DNA of 45,559 nt, taken from contig JAFQCI010000049.1 of assembly GCA_017416505.1 (NCBI GenBank), positions 1 to 45,559 of the forward strand, written 5' to 3'. Shown in pieces: positions 32,340-40,266 of the stretch. The notes beneath the pieces were generated by a model that was not told the DNA's origin, searched no databases, and saw nothing but the letters and a program-made list of their open reading frames with translations. The position numbers and the translations under genes were made by a program. Position 1 is the stretch's first letter. Each line of letters begins with the position of its first letter. The stretch comes from Lachnospiraceae bacterium (lineage in GTDB: Bacteria; Bacillota_A; Clostridia; Lachnospirales; Lachnospiraceae).

Positions 32340-32879
32340 CTATTCCGTCAAATCTCCCGACAGGCTATATTGAAGACCACCGGCTACAAATCCAAGTCCA
32401 AATATTGCTAATCCAATCAACACGGTCCACCCAAAAGATAGTGTAACAAAAAACTGATGAATAGAATTACGTTGTTTTTTTACTAATAAAGCAATCCCTA
32501 ACCACCATATAGTCCCTGCTAAATTACCGAAATAATTTGATTCCTTCATCTGCTCTAACGCAGGAAACAAATTGATTAGAAAACTCCAAAGAAAAAGGTC
32601 TATGCTGTCGATTGCAAGACAGGAAATCAGATATCCTCTTACTTTAACAGAAATTTTTTCATTAAATATAAGACAAATCATAATAAAACCAAAGGTTGCT
32701 TTGTATAAAAACAAGTAATCCGATAACCTGAACCATACTACTGAGCCAATCATTATGTAAACGAACGCCAGATACTTTTCCCGGTTTTTTCTTATGTTAC
32801 AACCTAATATCCCATTCATCACCAGAATATATTTCACCAGTTCAATCAAAGACCATATCATAAGTTCCATCATTTCCAT
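32340..32879 (-). CDS. AgrC-like sensor, N-terminal membrane half (ends at TAG)
   Basis: A 179-residue, almost wholly hydrophobic frame with about six transmembrane helices, the sensor topology of AgrC-family kinases. Its ATG shares a base with the TGA of the response-regulator gene (TGATG overlap) and GAGG lies 8 nt upstream, so it is translationally coupled. It stops at a TAG (32342-32340) inside the loop before the last helix; the frame then continues into the kinase domain at 31623-32324. It could be a membrane protein in its own right, but the joint layout argues that it is the front half of a split kinase. Confidence 0.7.
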   Translation of the reverse strand: MEMMELMIWSLIELVKYILVMNGILGCNIRKNREKYLAFVYIMIGSVVWFRLSDYLFLYKATFGFIMICLIFNEKISVKVRGYLISCLAIDSIDLFLWSFLINLFPALEQMKESNYFGNLAGTIWWLGIALLVKKQRNSIHQFFVTLSFGWTVLIGLAIFGLGFVAGGLQYSLSGDLTE

Positions 32880-33565
32880 CAGCAGTACCTCGCATTTTTC
32901 TCGCAAAACTCCTGATACTTACGCTTCACTTCTTTTTGTGAACGGGTTGCGATTGGTAATATTTCGGAACCAATCACAATTTCTTTTTCTGTAATGTTAT
33001 CTACCCATTTAAAATTTACAAGATAGGATTTATGAATACGCACAAACCCTACGTTAGAGAGGATTTTTTCATACTCCGACAGAGGAATCCTGGTGGTTTT
33101 CTTTTCTCCCTTCACCAAAAATAACTCCGTATATACACGATGGGATTTCATATATTTGATATCCCGGCTGTCCAGATTTCCATCTAACATAACATACAGA
33201 TTTAATATTTCCATTGCCGATGTCAATATCTTCGGAAGCTGGGTTGTCAGATATTGCTTTCTGATAAAACCATGAACATTCACACCAAAAGCAGAAAATA
33301 CCAGTTCCTCATGATTGGTAACATAAATAATAAGGGTATCTTTCCCTAATTCCTGAAGTTTCTGTTTTACCTCTAATCCACTGATTTGGGGCATTTCAAT
33401 ATCTAGTATTAATACATCCAAATCATTCTCATACTCTAAAAGTTCAGAACCCATACTAAATACTACTACTTCACAATCCATCAATAACGCCTCCGCCACT
33501 TCCAGACAGATTTTTTCCATTCCCTGACGTTCCTCTGCGTTGTCATCACAAACTCCTATCCTCAT
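32879..33565 (-). CDS. LytTR-family response regulator (AgrA-like)
   Basis: A 228-residue regulator. The receiver domain has the acidic pair in GVCDDN near residues 5-8 and the phospho-acceptor Asp in LILDIEMPQISG near 55. The switch lysine region falls at FIRKQYL, where Lys is present. The C-terminal LytTR DNA-binding domain spans about 135-228, with YMKSHRVYTELFLVKGEKK, split from FVRIHKSYLVNFKWV and the final strands. The start at 33565 has AAGGAG 8 nt upstream. Its stop overlaps the sensor start. It probably binds the direct repeats at 31507-31536. No agrBD genes are nearby, so its signal is unknown. Confidence 0.88.
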   Translation of the reverse strand: MRIGVCDDNAEERQGMEKICLEVAEALLMDCEVVVFSMGSELLEYENDLDVLILDIEMPQISGLEVKQKLQELGKDTLIIYVTNHEELVFSAFGVNVHGFIRKQYLTTQLPKILTSAMEILNLYVMLDGNLDSRDIKYMKSHRVYTELFLVKGEKKTTRIPLSEYEKILSNVGFVRIHKSYLVNFKWVDNITEKEIVIGSEILPIATRSQKEVKRKYQEFCEKNARYC

Positions 33566-33618
33566 TGGCATTTCTCCTTCATTTTAAAACAAGCATCTAC
33601 GATATTCTCCATTTCTTT

Positions 33619-33647
33619 ATTATAATTTAATTACAAATATTTTACAA
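33619..33647 (-). promoter_or_regulatory. Promoter of the two-component operon
   Basis: On the minus strand TTGTAA (33647-33642) and TATAAT (33624-33619) are separated by 17 bp, about 54 bp before the regulator ATG. Further upstream, ATTATGGA occurs twice 14 bp apart near 33690-33710. Confidence 0.6.
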
Positions 33648-33927
33648 ACCAAATAATCCATTTCATATACATTCTCTTGTCCATAATCATTTATCCATAA
33701 TTTTCAAATATATATTGTATTTCTGATTTTTATAAGATATACTACAACTACAATCAATAAAAGAATTAATACTATTAATGATTTCCATATAAACATAATC
33801 GAATCATTCTAACTTAATAAAATTCAGTCTTTTTTTACTTTTCTTGTCAAATTTATTTTTTATACATCATAAACAAAATTACCATTAAACTTCTTTTCGT
33901 ATGCCCCTTGACATCTTCATAAAAGGC

Positions 33928-33956
33928 TTTACATCTTCTAAAAATCCACCTATAAT
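33928..33956 (+). promoter_or_regulatory. Promoter of the broken small gene
   Basis: TTTACA (33928-33933) and TATAAT (33951-33956) are 17 bp apart and lie 33 bp before the ATG at 33989. Confidence 0.6.
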
Positions 33957-33988
33957 TAGAGTACATACTCCTGAAAGGTGGTAAAAGG

Positions 33989-34162
33989 ATGGGAAACGAG
34001 CCAAACAAATACGATAAACCATTATTTTTAGCATTACGTGAACTTATGAAATAAAAGTTATATGATTCCGTTGAAAAAGTAATCGATACTGCTTTACTTG
34101 ACAATGTACCACTTGAGGATATAGAAGAAATTACAGAAAACCTCAAAGATGAAGAACATTAA
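33989..34162 (+). pseudogene. Small acidic protein gene with a premature stop
   Basis: The frame reads MGNEPNKYDKPLFLALRELMK, then TAA (34052-34054), then KLYDSVEKVIDTALL and DNVPLEDIEEITENLKDEEH before the final TAA. Both halves are in the same frame and have ordinary coding character, so a 57-residue helical acidic protein was interrupted by one stop. A promoter, a GGTGG/AAAGG ribosome binding region and a terminator surround it, so the unit itself is intact. Family unknown. Confidence 0.5.
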
Positions 34163-34186
34163 AACTAAATAGTAACCCAAAAATAT

Positions 34187-34229
34187 AAGGTGTAAAGTCT
34201 TTTATTAATCTGCTAAAACTTTACACCTT
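34187..34229 (+). terminator. Terminator of the broken small gene
   Basis: AAGGTGTAAAGT (34187-34198) pairs perfectly with ACTTTACACCTT (34218-34229), followed by TTCT. The remaining gap up to rtcB (34230-34359) is pyrimidine-rich and holds no gene. Confidence 0.7.
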
Positions 34230-34359
34230 TTCTAACCTAACTTTAGTTCTATTCTTTCATCCCTCTTTTATTTTTCTCCTTCTGCCTAATATTCTTACAC
34301 TCTTCTTTCTTTTCACCTCTACTTCCTTTCATTCTTGATCTTCCTTCTTTTTTCTTTCA

Positions 34360-35592
34360 TTACCCTTTCACTACCCCCACCGTCTTTAACTTCTTCACCG
34401 CTTTTACCAAATCTTTCTGATTTTCCATAACAACATCAATATCCTTATACGCAAACCGGCACTCTTCCGCCACATCATTTTTCTTATGTTTTCCAAGAAC
34501 TACATCCTGCTCTCTTAAGTCTAAGATAACCTGTTCCACAGAAAACGCCTGTTTTGCACCAGTACGGGAATATGCCCTGCCTGCTCCATGGGAAGAGGAA
34601 CAAAAAGAATCCGGATTCCCAAGACCTTCTACCACATAGCTATAAGAACCCATTGCACCTGGAATCACTGCGATTTCTCTCTGTCGAACCCTGGTGGCAC
34701 CTTTTCTATGAACCCATACCTCTTTCCCAAAATGGTTTTCCAAGGAAGCATAGTTATGATGACAGTTAATGGTGGTTCCATATTCCACCGAAATTCCCGC
34801 ATACTTTTCCACGTATTTTGACAGGATTTCCATGGTACGCTCCATCATCTTCTGACGATTCTCATAAGCATAATCCAAAGCCAGATTCATCCAATGAATG
34901 TATTGCTGCCCTTCATGAGAGTCTACCGGTAAAAATGCAAGACGGTACTCTTCCGGCACTGCACTATGCCATTTTTCATTCAATTCCCTGGCCTGATGAT
35001 GAAAATAATCACAGATTTCTTTTCCTAAATGCCGGCTTCCGGAATGAATCATGATTCCAAGGTATCCCTCTTCATCCACCTGCAACTCAATAAAATGGTT
35101 TCCGCCTCCCAATGTTCCCGCCTGAAAGTATCCATCCTCAATCAAAGGTACTAACTCCTTATTTTCTTCATAAATCTCCATTTGTCCTTTTGCCTTATCC
35201 AAAACAGCAGAATCCTGAGGGGTTTTATATCGGTTAATCCCTACCGGTATATTTCGCAGAATATCTCCAATGATAGCTTGTATCAAAGAACCATTTCCTG
35301 TCATAATCTCTTTCACTTCTTCTAATTTAATATTGGTAGGGGTAAAAATCATGCCACACCCAATATCTGCTCCCACTGCATTAGGAATGATCACTCCATC
35401 AGTTGCAATCACACCGCCAATGGGCATTCCTTTTCCTGTATGGGTATCCGGCATCAAAGCCACCCACTTATGAATAAATGGAAGATTAGCAAGATGCATT
35501 GCCTGTTCCAAACAGCTTTCCTCAATATCAGTTTCTTTTTCAACCCACACTTTTATTGGTTTCTTTACTTTTTCATTATAAATTACAAACAT
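34360..35592 (-). CDS. rtcB: RNA-splicing ligase RtcB
   Basis: A 410-residue RtcB-family ligase that joins 2',3'-cyclic phosphate or 3'-phosphate ends to 5'-OH RNA with GTP and Mn2+. Metal-binding and catalytic motifs are visible: MPDTHTGKGMPIGGV near residues 47-61 and VGADIGCGM near 73-81 (Asp and Cys ligands). GGGNHFIE near 164-171 and HSGSRHLG near 184-191 follow. SSSHGAGRAYSR near 337, with the guanylated histidine, completes the set. The start at 35592 has AGGGAG 7 nt upstream. It is divergent from two WYL regulators, so it is probably induced by damage or RNA-end signals sensed by them. No archease or RtcA gene is present. Confidence 0.92.
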   Translation of the reverse strand: MFVIYNEKVKKPIKVWVEKETDIEESCLEQAMHLANLPFIHKWVALMPDTHTGKGMPIGGVIATDGVIIPNAVGADIGCGMIFTPTNIKLEEVKEIMTGNGSLIQAIIGDILRNIPVGINRYKTPQDSAVLDKAKGQMEIYEENKELVPLIEDGYFQAGTLGGGNHFIELQVDEEGYLGIMIHSGSRHLGKEICDYFHHQARELNEKWHSAVPEEYRLAFLPVDSHEGQQYIHWMNLALDYAYENRQKMMERTMEILSKYVEKYAGISVEYGTTINCHHNYASLENHFGKEVWVHRKGATRVRQREIAVIPGAMGSYSYVVEGLGNPDSFCSSSHGAGRAYSRTGAKQAFSVEQVILDLREQDVVLGKHKKNDVAEECRFAYKDIDVVMENQKDLVKAVKKLKTVGVVKG

Positions 35593-35719
35593 AATCATTC
35601 TCCCTTTCTCTCTATTTCTTTAAACTGAATTCATCTTAGCAAAATCCTTATAATTTATCATTTAAAAAAAGTTGCGAAGGTGTATAATAAATATAAACGA
35701 TGTTTTAGGGAGGAATCTT

Positions 35720-36949
35720 ATGTCTGAATTTCAGGAATTAATCAAATCTTTTGCAAAAAGTCGGGAATATGTACGAGATTTTTTTGTATATGGATTTAAA
35801 ACCAGAGAGGACTTTTCTGATAAAAGTGGCCGCACCTACGACAACGAACGTCGTAGGATAGAAAGCTGGCTTTCAGAATACATACATAGCAATTACACCA
35901 AAAATGGAAAAAATATTTCCCTTGCCATAGACAGTAACCTGCTCCTTACCAATCCTCTTTACCGGGTATGGAAATCCAAAAGTTTTACAGATAATGATAT
36001 TATGCTGCACTTTTTTCTTATGGATATATTACAGGACAGGAAATCCCGAACCATTGAAGAACTCACCAATGAAATACTATCAAATTATGACGTATTATTT
36101 GAACCACAGCTTGTACGAAAAAAAGTAAAAGAATATGAAAAAGAAGGATTACTACTTTGTGAAAAATCAGGCAAACAATTCCGTTACTCCTGTGCCGATA
36201 ATTTAACCTATGCCATACCAGAGGAATTACCCGCTCTTTTGGAAGCAATTCGTTTTTTTCACATTGCCGCACCCATGGGTATTCTTGGCAGTACCATTTT
36301 AGATAACCAAAAAACCAGCAATGATATATTCACAACCAAACATGGCTTTTTCGCCCATACGCTGGAAGATGAAATGTTATTACTCTTATTGACTGCCATG
36401 AAAAAACAAACTTCCATCTCCCTGATAAACCGTAGTGCCAAAACAAATACCACCCAACGTATTACCGGAATACCATTAAAAATCTTTATCAGTACCAGAA
36501 CCGGAAGACGCTATGCCTGTCTATATATCCAGAAAAACCGACGTTTTACCAATGTCCGTCTTGACTACATAAAAGAAATAACACCTTTAGACTCAGAACC
36601 TTCCTACATAGAATACAAAGAAAAACTGGAGAAAAACTTATCAAAAATCTATGGTGTTTCTTTTGGGAAAGAACATACGAATGATATCATCAAACTGACC
36701 TTATTCATTGATGAAAAGAAAGAAAAACATATCATAGAACGATTAGAACGGGAAGGAAAAGACGGCATTCTTACCCGTATAAAAGAAAATACCTACGCCT
36801 ATGAAAAAGAAGTATTTGATGGTAATGAAATGATGCCCTGGGTAAAAACCTTTACCGGTCGTATTCTTTCATTTGAATCAAACAACGAATACCTGACCAA
36901 TAAATTCTATTGGGATATGAAAAAAATGATAGAAATGTACTGCAATTAA
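35720..36949 (+). CDS. WYL-domain transcriptional regulator (first of a pair)
   Basis: A 409-residue regulator. The N-terminus (residues 1-75, FAKSREYVRDFFVYGFKTRE and onward) and a helical part around 90-160 (MLHFFLMDILQD, then TIEELTNEIL) look like winged-helix DNA-binding modules. The C-terminal half, from about 230, has the WYL-type ligand fold with ISLINRSAK, ITGIPLKIFISTRTGRRYACLY and FTNVRLDYIKEI. WYL domains sense nucleic-acid fragments or nucleotides. GGGAGG lies 6 nt before the ATG at 35720; the frame upstream of it is not coding. It is divergent from rtcB and followed by a second WYL gene, an arrangement that suggests control of RNA repair. Confidence 0.8.
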   Translation: MSEFQELIKSFAKSREYVRDFFVYGFKTREDFSDKSGRTYDNERRRIESWLSEYIHSNYTKNGKNISLAIDSNLLLTNPLYRVWKSKSFTDNDIMLHFFLMDILQDRKSRTIEELTNEILSNYDVLFEPQLVRKKVKEYEKEGLLLCEKSGKQFRYSCADNLTYAIPEELPALLEAIRFFHIAAPMGILGSTILDNQKTSNDIFTTKHGFFAHTLEDEMLLLLLTAMKKQTSISLINRSAKTNTTQRITGIPLKIFISTRTGRRYACLYIQKNRRFTNVRLDYIKEITPLDSEPSYIEYKEKLEKNLSKIYGVSFGKEHTNDIIKLTLFIDEKKEKHIIERLEREGKDGILTRIKENTYAYEKEVFDGNEMMPWVKTFTGRILSFESNNEYLTNKFYWDMKKMIEMYCN

Positions 36950-37080
36950 GATACTTACATCCAAAGTCTTAGGTTGAAAATATAACACTAGCCACACAAT
37001 TGTAATTTACAAAATATTACACAAATCACATATACCCAAAATCAAGAACTAAAAAATAAAATAGAAAAAGGTAGAACACT

Positions 37081-38058
37081 ATGGAATTATTTTCGGAAAT
37101 TTATAACTGTTATTTTCAGATTGTAGATGAAATATGCAAGGCTGCTGCCACTACACCTATCACTGAAAGAGAAATGTTAGCTTTGGCCACGAATCTGGGA
37201 TATGGTGAAAGTGGCCTTACCATTGTCCCTAAATTAACAAGTGGAATCTGGAATCTGCTTTCCCCCGCAGAAGGTGGTTATACATCTAAAATAGACAATT
37301 TAGAAGTCCTTCCCCTCACCACCCTGCAAAAAAGGTGGTTAAAATCAACCTTATCTGATGAGCGAATGGGATTATTTTTAGAGGAATCCCAAAAAGGTAC
37401 TTTAAATCACTACCTTGAAGGAATAGAACCTCTTTTTTTACCAGAAGACTTTTATTATTATGACAGATTCAAAGATGGAGATGACTTTTCTTCTCCAGAA
37501 TATATTTCTCATTTTCGTACTATTTTAAAAGCAATTCGTAATAAACAAGCAGTAGATATCCGCTTTTCTTCCCATAAGGGAAATGATGTACACCATATTT
37601 ATTATCCCTTCCGGATTGAATATTCCGCGAAAAATGATAAATTCCGTCTTCTGGCAATTTACCAACGAAACCCAGAAAAACAGCGAATTGAAACCATTAA
37701 TCTTTCCAGAATTGAATCCGTTTCCCTGATAGAGAGTTTTTATGACAAAGATTTAAATCTGGAGGATGTTTTTAAAAATTCCTACTATAAAGAACCAGTA
37801 CGGCTCGCCATCACAAACAAGCGAAATTCCTTGGAACGGGCCATGCTCCATTTTGCCAATTATGAAAAACAAACCATAAAAACAGATAAAGAGCACTATG
37901 AATGCCACATATACTATAACCGCAGTATGGAAACTGAACTTCTAATTGAAATTTTATCCTTTGGACCTACCATAAAAGTATTAGGCCCCGATGATTTTCT
38001 AAACAAAATTAAAGAGAGGGTACAAAAACAGCAAAATCTGCTTTCCACACTCTCTTAA
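37081..38058 (+). CDS. WYL-domain transcriptional regulator (second of a pair)
   Basis: A 325-residue regulator with a helical N-terminal region (residues 1-60, DEICKAAATTPITEREMLAL and onward) and a WYL-like core: AIRNKQAVDIRFSSHKG near 155, HHIYYPFRIEYSAKNDKFRL near 175, then INLSRIESVSLIE near 213. A C-terminal extension (WCX-like, LAITNKRNSLERAML and onward) follows. The pattern suits a heteromeric partner of the first regulator. The start has AAAGG about 9 nt upstream; 131 bp separate it from the first gene, so it may have its own promoter in the AT-rich gap. Confidence 0.75.
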   Translation: MELFSEIYNCYFQIVDEICKAAATTPITEREMLALATNLGYGESGLTIVPKLTSGIWNLLSPAEGGYTSKIDNLEVLPLTTLQKRWLKSTLSDERMGLFLEESQKGTLNHYLEGIEPLFLPEDFYYYDRFKDGDDFSSPEYISHFRTILKAIRNKQAVDIRFSSHKGNDVHHIYYPFRIEYSAKNDKFRLLAIYQRNPEKQRIETINLSRIESVSLIESFYDKDLNLEDVFKNSYYKEPVRLAITNKRNSLERAMLHFANYEKQTIKTDKEHYECHIYYNRSMETELLIEILSFGPTIKVLGPDDFLNKIKERVQKQQNLLSTLS

Positions 38059-38162
38059 AGTTAGTCAGGATAATTCCTCTCCTTAATCATCAAACTTTGA
38101 TACTGACTTTGAATCATTATAAAATATACTCTTTACTATGAATCCTTCATATTTCCATCCTT

Positions 38163-39158
38163 CTAATGTTCCCCAAAATCCAAATGGCAGGAAACTCTTC
38201 TTCCTGCTATTTCCTTCCACTCTGGATTTTCTTCTTTACACCTATTCATAGCATGCGTACAGCGTGTTACAAAAGGACAACCCTTTGGCGGGTTTAAAGG
38301 ACTCGGAACTTCCCCTTCCAATAAAACCGACTCTTTCTTTCTTGCCATCTTGGGGTCTGGAATCGGTTCTGCTGACAACAATGCCTTGGTATATGGATGC
38401 ATAGGATTTTGATATATCTCATCTGCCGGACCGATTTCCACCAAATTTCCAAGATACATCACCCCAATCCTGTGACTGATATGATTTACCATACTCAAAT
38501 CATGGGCAATAAACAAATAACTAATCTTTCTTTCTGCCTGAATCTTTTCCAGAAGATTCATAATCTGAGCCTGTATAGAAACATCCAAGGCAGAAATAGG
38601 CTCGTCACACACGATAAATTCCGGATTTAAGGCTAAAGCTCTCGCAATGACGATTCTTTGTCTTTGACCTCCGGAAAATTCAGAAGGATAGCGGTTTTTA
38701 TGATCCGGCATTAAGCCTACGGTTTCCAGTAATTCCGTTACCTTTTCTTCCCGTTCCTTCGCAGTGTACATACTGTGAATTTCCATAGGTTCTTTTATAA
38801 TCTGACCTATCTTTAATTTCGGGTCTAAAGAAGAAAAGGGATCCTGAAATATCATTCCCATCTTCTTTCGATAAGGAAACATTTCCTTTTTCGATAATCC
38901 GGTAATATCCTTACCTTCATAAATAATACTCCCGGAAGTAGGCTGAATCATTCGTAATACCGTTCTTCCCAAGGTAGATTTTCCACAACCGGATTCCCCT
39001 ACAAGACCTAAAGTTTCACCTTTTCTTATTTCAAAAGAAACATGATTCACTGCCTTTAGATTCTGTTTTTTAAATCCTTGCCTTTCTTCAAAATACTTAC
39101 ATAAATCCTTTATTTCCACTAAAACTTCATGATTGTTCACTTCATTAAAATCCGCCAT
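38163..39158 (-). CDS. oppF: Oligopeptide ABC transporter ATP-binding protein OppF
   Basis: A 331-residue ATPase of the Opp/Dpp importer family. Walker [10 protein letters not shown] is near residue 54, the Q-loop in [10 protein letters not shown] near 107, the signature FSGGQRQR near 160, Walker B FIVCDEP near 181 and the H-loop IAHDLSMV near 213. The C-terminal oligo_HPY extension with LSAEPIPDP and the [14 protein letters not shown] cysteine cluster is present. The start at 39158 has GGAGG 8 nt upstream. oppD precedes it by 23 bp. Confidence 0.88.
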   Translation of the reverse strand: MADFNEVNNHEVLVEIKDLCKYFEERQGFKKQNLKAVNHVSFEIRKGETLGLVGESGCGKSTLGRTVLRMIQPTSGSIIYEGKDITGLSKKEMFPYRKKMGMIFQDPFSSLDPKLKIGQIIKEPMEIHSMYTAKEREEKVTELLETVGLMPDHKNRYPSEFSGGQRQRIVIARALALNPEFIVCDEPISALDVSIQAQIMNLLEKIQAERKISYLFIAHDLSMVNHISHRIGVMYLGNLVEIGPADEIYQNPMHPYTKALLSAEPIPDPKMARKKESVLLEGEVPSPLNPPKGCPFVTRCTHAMNRCKEENPEWKEIAGRRVSCHLDFGEH

Positions 39159-39181
39159 CCAAACTGCCTCCATATGTTTCT

Positions 39182-40174
39182 TTACTGACACTCCCAGCAA
39201 CTGCAGGAATGTGTCTTAGAATATACGGTTTCTTCCGGTTTATGTTCCCTGCATCGTTCCTTCGCCTCCGGACATCTGTCCGCAAAGGCACACCCTTTAG
39301 GCAAGTCCAATAAATCCGGTGGTGTTCCCGGAATCGGAACCAAAGGTTTATGCTCATCGCTGTGGGAATTATGAATACTATTCAAAAGTCCCTTGGTATA
39401 CGGATGTTTTGCTTCATAAAAAATCTCCTCTGTGGTACCCTTTTCCACAATCTTTCCTCCGTACATTATATGGATTCTATCACAAATTGTAGCAACTACG
39501 CCCAAATCATGGGTAATTAGTATCACCGAAGTCTTTTGTTCTTTTGTTATTCTTTGAATCAACTCTAAAATCTGTGCCTGCACCGTTACATCCAACGCAG
39601 TGGTAGGCTCATCTGCAATAATTAACTTTGGATTACAAGCAAGTGCCATGGCAATGATAATTCTTTGTCGCATACCACCGGAAAATTCGAAAGGATATTG
39701 TTTTAACCGTCTTTCCGGACTCGGAATGCCTACCTGTTCCATCAAAGCAATGGCGCGTTTTTTTGCTTCTGCTTTGCTACATCCGGTATGAGTTATGATT
39801 CCTTCCATTAATTGAGTTCCAATTTTCAAGATAGGATTTAGGTGGGTCATAGGATCCTGAAATATCATACTAATCTGATTTCCGCGAATCCTTCGTATTT
39901 TTTTCTTATATATCTTTTTCTTCTTCTTAGAATCCAGACCTGAGGGAGAAATATCTTCACCTAAAAATGTAATCTCACCAGAAGTTACTGTTCCATTGCT
40001 GGCGACTAGTCCCATCAAAGCCATCATCCCCACTGACTTTCCAGAGCCGGATTCTCCTACAATGGCAAGAATTTCACCTTTTTTCACGTGGTAAGAAACA
40101 CCATTTAATGCCTTTACCATGCCTTGTTCGGTCTTAAATTCCATAGACAAATTTTTAACTTTCAGTAAACTCAT
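39182..40174 (-). CDS. oppD: Oligopeptide ABC transporter ATP-binding protein OppD
   Basis: A 330-residue ATPase. Walker A GESGSGKS is near residue 36, the Q-loop FQDPMTHLNP near 100, the signature FSGGMRQR near 153, Walker B LIIADEP near 174 and ITHDLGVV near 206. The C-terminal peptide-transporter extension carries a cysteine cluster (GCAFADRCPEAKERC, then SCSCWEC) that in relatives can hold an Fe-S cluster. AGGAAAGT precedes the ATG. The usual substrate-binding protein and permease genes (oppABC) are absent: the gene upstream is htrA. The pair must serve permeases encoded elsewhere or be a remnant. Confidence 0.88.
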   Translation of the reverse strand: MSLLKVKNLSMEFKTEQGMVKALNGVSYHVKKGEILAIVGESGSGKSVGMMALMGLVASNGTVTSGEITFLGEDISPSGLDSKKKKKIYKKKIRRIRGNQISMIFQDPMTHLNPILKIGTQLMEGIITHTGCSKAEAKKRAIALMEQVGIPSPERRLKQYPFEFSGGMRQRIIIAMALACNPKLIIADEPTTALDVTVQAQILELIQRITKEQKTSVILITHDLGVVATICDRIHIMYGGKIVEKGTTEEIFYEAKHPYTKGLLNSIHNSHSDEHKPLVPIPGTPPDLLDLPKGCAFADRCPEAKERCREHKPEETVYSKTHSCSCWECQ

Positions 40175-40266
40175 ACTTTCCTGCCTTTCCTGGCATCCTA
40201 TATCTTTTTTCGTTATCTAATATAGCATTTCACAATGAATCAATGGAAACACTATTCAAGCCAGAC

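Noticed and set aside
32340..32342. TAG read as pyrrolysine or another recoded amino acid
   Set aside because: No pyl genes or recoding element are visible; a nonsense mutation is simpler.
33853..34146. 97-codon minus-strand ORF
   Set aside because: It is antisense to the broken small gene at 33989-34162, has no ribosome binding site, and its Ser/Ile/Phe composition is what the complement of an acidic gene gives.
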